From assembly GCF_007556685.1 (NCBI RefSeq), contig NZ_VJON01000018.1:1-47921 (forward strand): a stretch of 47,921 nt of DNA, written 5' to 3'. The notes beneath the pieces are model-generated. The model had not been told where the DNA came from. It searched no databases and saw nothing but the letters and a program-made list of their open reading frames with translations. This stretch comes from Tepidimonas charontis (GTDB taxonomy: Bacteria; Pseudomonadota; Gammaproteobacteria; Burkholderiales; Burkholderiaceae_C). Below are positions 44,805 through 47,921 of this stretch, one piece after another (the first letter of the stretch is position 1; every line of letters starts with the position of its first letter). A program made the translations under genes and the position numbers.

Positions 44805-47551
44805 AGCGGCGTGCTCTGTTGGCCGCTGTAGTCACCGGCGGCGTTGCGGCCAGCGCTCTGGCCGTCAGCCTGCCCGCCCGGGCCAGTGCATACCATCATG
44901 TGCGCATCGGCGTGCTGGCGTATCGGCCGCTCGCGGTCGAGCGCGCCGACTGGGAGCCGGTCTTCCGCGCCCTACAAGCCGCCGTGCCCGAGTGGACGCT
45001 GCGGTGGGAACTGCTCGACTACCCGGCCATGGACCGCGCGGTGCGTGCCCGAACGCTGGATCTGATCATCACCAACCCGGGGCACTACGTCATCCTGCAC
45101 CACCAGGAGGGCTTGAGTGTGCCCCTGGCCACCCTGCGCCGGCGCGTGGGAACGCACGTGGTGGACACCCTGGGTGGCGTGGCCGTGGTGCGCGCCGACA
45201 GCCCGATTCGCCACTGGGCCGATCTGCGCGGGCGCCGCGTCGCCGCCGTGCACGACGAATCGCTGGGCGGCTTGGCTCTGCAACGCGGCGAGTTGCTGCG
45301 CTCCGGCGTCGCGCCCGAAGACGTCCACTGGCTCTACACCGGCATGCCGCACCAGGCGGTGCTGCGCGCGGTCTTGGAGGGCCGGGCCGACGCCGGCTTC
45401 GTGCGCGACGGCGTCGTGGAAGCGGCCCTGGCCGACGGCACCATCGCCCCTGGCAGTCTGCGCGCGCTGATGACACAAGACATCCCGGGCTATCCGCTCG
45501 TGGTGAGTACCCCGCTGTACCCGGAGTGGCCGGTGGCGGCGCTGCCCACCCTGGCGCCAGCCGCACGCGTGCGCCTGACCGAAGCGTTGTTGCACCTGGA
45601 CGGCGGCGAGCCCCTGCCCGGCGGCATTGCGGGCTTTGCTCCGCCCCAGCCCTACGGCGCGGTGGAGGCGCTGCTGCGGGCGCTGCGCATGCCCCCCTTT
45701 GGTGTGCCACGGTTGACGCTGCGGGAAAATCTGCGGCGCAATGCAGCGCCGCTGACGGTGGCCGGCGCCGCGGCAGCGGGCGTTCTGGCCTGGCTAGGGT
45801 GGACGCTGCACCAGCGGCGGCTCTTGCGGGCAACCTTGCGTGACAAATCCACGCTGCTCGATGAAGTCGCCATCCTGGCCAAGACATTCGACAGCGCGCA
45901 GGGAGTGGTCATCTGCGACGACCGTGGCCGTATCGTGCGCGTCAATCGGACGTTTACGACCGTCACTGGCTACGGCGCTGAGGAAGCCATCGGTCGCACA
46001 CCCGGGGAGCTGTTGCGCTCCGGCCGGCACGGGCCCGAGTTCTACCAGTCGATGTGGCAGACCTTGCGCACGCAGGGCCACTGGGAAGGCGAAATCTGGA
46101 ACCGGCGCAAAGACGGCGAAATCTACGCCGAGTGGCTCGTCATCAGCGCCATCACCGACGCGGCGGGCAAGGTTCGCCATTACGTGGGCATTTTCAGCGA
46201 TATCACCTGGCGCAAGCAGGCCGAAGCGCAAATCGAGCAGCTGGTGTTTTTTGACCCCCTGACTGGCCTGGCCAACCGCCGCCTGCTGATGGACCGGCTG
46301 GAGCAAGCGGCTCGACAAGCCCGTCGGGAAAACCGCTGGGGCGCGTTGCTGTTCGTCGATCTGGACCACTTCAAGGACGTCAACGACACGCTGGGCCACG
46401 ACGCCGGCGACACAGTACTGCGGGAAGTGGGACGGCGCCTGCGGAGCGCATTGCGCGAGCAGGACACCGCCGGACGCTTGGGTGGCGATGAATTTTTGGT
46501 GCTACTGCCGGCGGTGCACCCGCAGCGCGACGCCGCCGCCTTGGCCGCGCGCGCGGTGGCCGACAAGCTCGTGGCCGCGCTGAAAGCACCCTTTGACCTG
46601 CCCAACGGAGGTACCATTACCCTGTCCGCCAGCATCGGCATCACACTGTATGGAGACCACGGAGACGACGAGACAGCAGTCGATTTGCTGAAGGCAGCCG
46701 ACTTGGCCATGTACAGCGTCAAGCAAGCCGGCCGCAACGGCATAGCCTTCTTCGACCCCGAGATGGAAGCCCGAGTACGGCAGCGCCACGCGCTGCAGCT
46801 GGCGCTGGCCCAAGCCATCGACGGCGGTGGTTTGCAGCTGTATCTGCAACCGCAAGTCGATGCACGAGGGCATACGGTGGGGGCGGAAGCGCTGCTGCGC
46901 TGGCCCCAGCCCGGCGGCCGGTTCGTGTCCCCAGCCGAGTTCATTCCGCTGGCAGAAGAGTCGGGCCTGATTCTGCCGCTGGGCGCGTGGGTACTGGAAC
47001 ACACCGCGACGCTGCTGGCGCGCTGGCAGACCGAACCGGCGCTGGCGCGGCTGCGCCTGGCCGTCAACGTCAGCCCGCGGCAGTTTCGCGAAGCGGACTT
47101 CGTCGATCGGGTGGCCGAGGTTTTGCGCCGCCACCGGCTGCCCGCCCAGCACCTGGAGCTCGAAATCACCGAATCGGTATTCCTCGGTGACCTGGAGGAA
47201 GCCCGTCGCACCCTGCAACGGCTCAAGGCCCTGGGCGTCACGCTCGCCCTGGACGATTTCGGCACCGGCTACTCGTCGCTGTCGTATCTGGCCGAGCTGC
47301 CCTTTGACGTCATCAAAATCGATCAACACTTCGTCGCCCGGCTGCCGCAGCGCCGCCGCGCCGACTTGGCCATCGTCTCCACCATCATTGCCCTCGGCCG
47401 CAAACTGGGCACGACCGTCCTGGCCGAAGGGGTGGAAACCGCCGAGCAAGCCGAGTATCTCGTCACCCACGGCTGCCATCTGCTGCAGGGCTACCACTTC
47501 GGGCGACCGATGCCCATTGAGTCCTTCGAACGCGGCCTTGGCGCTGCGTAG
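44801..47551 (+). CDS. Transmembrane sensor: PhnD-like binding domain, PAS, GGDEF and EAL
   Basis: A 916-residue c-di-GMP enzyme with a built-in binding protein. A signal sequence (to about 29, ARASA) leads to a PhnD/phosphonate-binding-like periplasmic domain (about 32-310: HVRIGVLAYRPLAVERADWEPVF, then DLIITNPGHYVILHHQEG, then HDESLGGLALQRGELL). One membrane helix spans 318-337. A PAS domain follows (about 361-470). GGDEF is intact at 561-565 with an RxxD site (REQD) before it. EAL is intact at 696-698 (AEALLRW), with NVSPRQF, LEITES, DDFGTGYSS, KIDQHFV and AEGVET. Both synthesis and degradation are possible. The start overlaps the lipoprotein stop. Confidence 0.94.
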   Translation: MKRRALLAAVVTGGVAASALAVSLPARASAYHHVRIGVLAYRPLAVERADWEPVFRALQAAVPEWTLRWELLDYPAMDRAVRARTLDLIITNPGHYVILHHQEGLSVPLATLRRRVGTHVVDTLGGVAVVRADSPIRHWADLRGRRVAAVHDESLGGLALQRGELLRSGVAPEDVHWLYTGMPHQAVLRAVLEGRADAGFVRDGVVEAALADGTIAPGSLRALMTQDIPGYPLVVSTPLYPEWPVAALPTLAPAARVRLTEALLHLDGGEPLPGGIAGFAPPQPYGAVEALLRALRMPPFGVPRLTLRENLRRNAAPLTVAGAAAAGVLAWLGWTLHQRRLLRATLRDKSTLLDEVAILAKTFDSAQGVVICDDRGRIVRVNRTFTTVTGYGAEEAIGRTPGELLRSGRHGPEFYQSMWQTLRTQGHWEGEIWNRRKDGEIYAEWLVISAITDAAGKVRHYVGIFSDITWRKQAEAQIEQLVFFDPLTGLANRRLLMDRLEQAARQARRENRWGALLFVDLDHFKDVNDTLGHDAGDTVLREVGRRLRSALREQDTAGRLGGDEFLVLLPAVHPQRDAAALAARAVADKLVAALKAPFDLPNGGTITLSASIGITLYGDHGDDETAVDLLKAADLAMYSVKQAGRNGIAFFDPEMEARVRQRHALQLALAQAIDGGGLQLYLQPQVDARGHTVGAEALLRWPQPGGRFVSPAEFIPLAEESGLILPLGAWVLEHTATLLARWQTEPALARLRLAVNVSPRQFREADFVDRVAEVLRRHRLPAQHLELEITESVFLGDLEEARRTLQRLKALGVTLALDDFGTGYSSLSYLAELPFDVIKIDQHFVARLPQRRRADLAIVSTIIALGRKLGTTVLAEGVETAEQAEYLVTHGCHLLQGYHFGRPMPIESFERGLGAA

Positions 47552-47667
47552 CCATGGCAGTAGCGCCGCCGGCCGCGCCGCCGGCCAGGTCGGCACGCCG
47601 CCCGCGGGTGCCGTACAACCGACCCGTACGCCCGCTGATGCAGCCAACCATCGGCGGGCGAGCCCGG

Positions 47668-47673
47668 CATAAT
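47668..47673 (+). promoter_or_regulatory. Putative -10 box of the AAA-ATPase-like gene
   Basis: CATAAT, exactly 6 nt before the ATG at 47680; no -35 identified. Confidence 0.4.
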
Positions 47674-47679
47674 GCCCAC

Positions 47680-47921
47680 ATGCGGCGCCAAAAGCTCCCC
47701 ATCGGCATTCAGACCCTGCGCGAGATCCGCGAGGAGGGCTACTACTACGTCGACAAGACGGCGTTTGCACACCGGCTGGCCACCACCGGCAAGTACTACT
47801 TCCTCTCGCGCCCACGGCGCTTTGGCAAGAGCCTGTTTCTGGATACGCTCGCCGAGCTCTTCGCCGGCAACGAGCCGCTCTTTCGCGGTCTGTTCGTACA
47901 CGACAAGTGGGACTGGAGCCG
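47680..47921 (+). CDS. AAA-ATPase-like/PD-(D/E)XK family protein, 5' part only
   Basis: Only the first 80 codons are present; the window ends inside the gene. LPIGIQTLREIREEGYYYVDKT and the Walker-A-like SRPRRFGKSLFLDTLAELF are the standard opening of the AAA-ATPase_like family, whose longer members end in a PD-(D/E)XK nuclease domain. Function is poorly known, and copies are often numerous and mobile-like in their hosts. ATG 47680 has no ribosome-binding site but a CATAAT box 6 nt upstream. Confidence 0.87.
   Translation, partial: MRRQKLPIGIQTLREIREEGYYYVDKTAFAHRLATTGKYYFLSRPRRFGKSLFLDTLAELFAGNEPLFRGLFVHDKWDWS

Overview
The window reads as chromosomal DNA of a GC-rich betaproteobacterium. 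Several features point to the order Burkholderiales, with a Comamonadaceae-like gene set: a surE-pcm-nlpD run, an earP-efp pair whose EF-P carries Arg32, a phasin gene, hupB-tRNA-ppiD synteny, and -10 boxes of the TAAAAT or CATAAT type. The genus is inference; a Tepidimonas-like lineage would fit but was not tested. Coding density is very high, with many ATGA stop/start overlaps. No rRNA operon, CRISPR array, prophage or insertion sequence was seen.

Layout. (1) 1-6351 (+): iron/siderophore uptake. A TonB-dependent siderophore receptor is followed by a PiuC-type Fe(II)/2-oxoglutarate oxygenase, an FMN-dependent alpha-hydroxy-acid oxidase, a 28-residue membrane micro-ORF, then tonB, exbB and exbD. 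(2) 6352-8185: a gene-poor 398 nt stretch, a YccA/BI-1 membrane protein and a small lipoprotein. (3) 8372-12493 (-): surE-pcm-nlpD-rlmD, translationally coupled, with no rpoS between nlpD and rlmD. (4) 12653-15170 (+): a quinone-oxidoreductase-like enzyme, then a TPP riboswitch abutting a sodium:solute symporter gene broken by an in-frame TGA. (5) 15232-19169 (-): a sugar-nucleotide transferase, tRNA-His, ppiD, tRNA-Val and hupB. (6) 19308-23885 (-): uvrC-pgsA-DMT exporter-tartrate/D-malate dehydrogenase. (7) 23884-26706 (+): earP, efp and a LOG-family hydrolase. (8) 26892-32965 (-): a six-gene Mrp/Pha cation/proton antiporter operon with fused A and B subunits. (9) 33118-37944 (-): rmuC, a 2-hydroxyacid dehydrogenase, a nitroreductase, a thioesterase and a deacetylase-family enzyme. 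(10) 38157-38978 (+): a phasin gene whose promoter lies between two matching inverted repeats (probable PhaR operators). (11) 38949-41964: a patatin lipoprotein and a Fe(III)-binding protein diverge from a shared Fur box; next is a short-chain dehydrogenase behind a LiuR-like palindrome. (12) 42175-47551 (+): three chained genes, namely a diguanylate cyclase, a lipoprotein NMT1/SsuA-like binding protein, and a PhnD-like/PAS/GGDEF/EAL transmembrane sensor. (13) 47680-end: the start of an AAA-ATPase-like gene cut by the window edge.

How the parts fit together. Region 1 and the Fur-box locus are iron acquisition. Region 12 looks like a self-contained c-di-GMP input module that uses solute-binding proteins without any transporter, and is the best candidate here for an undescribed system. 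The TPP-riboswitch symporter with its stop codon and the doubled phasin operator are the clearest regulatory findings. All functional calls come from reading motifs and gene order; no database search was run.
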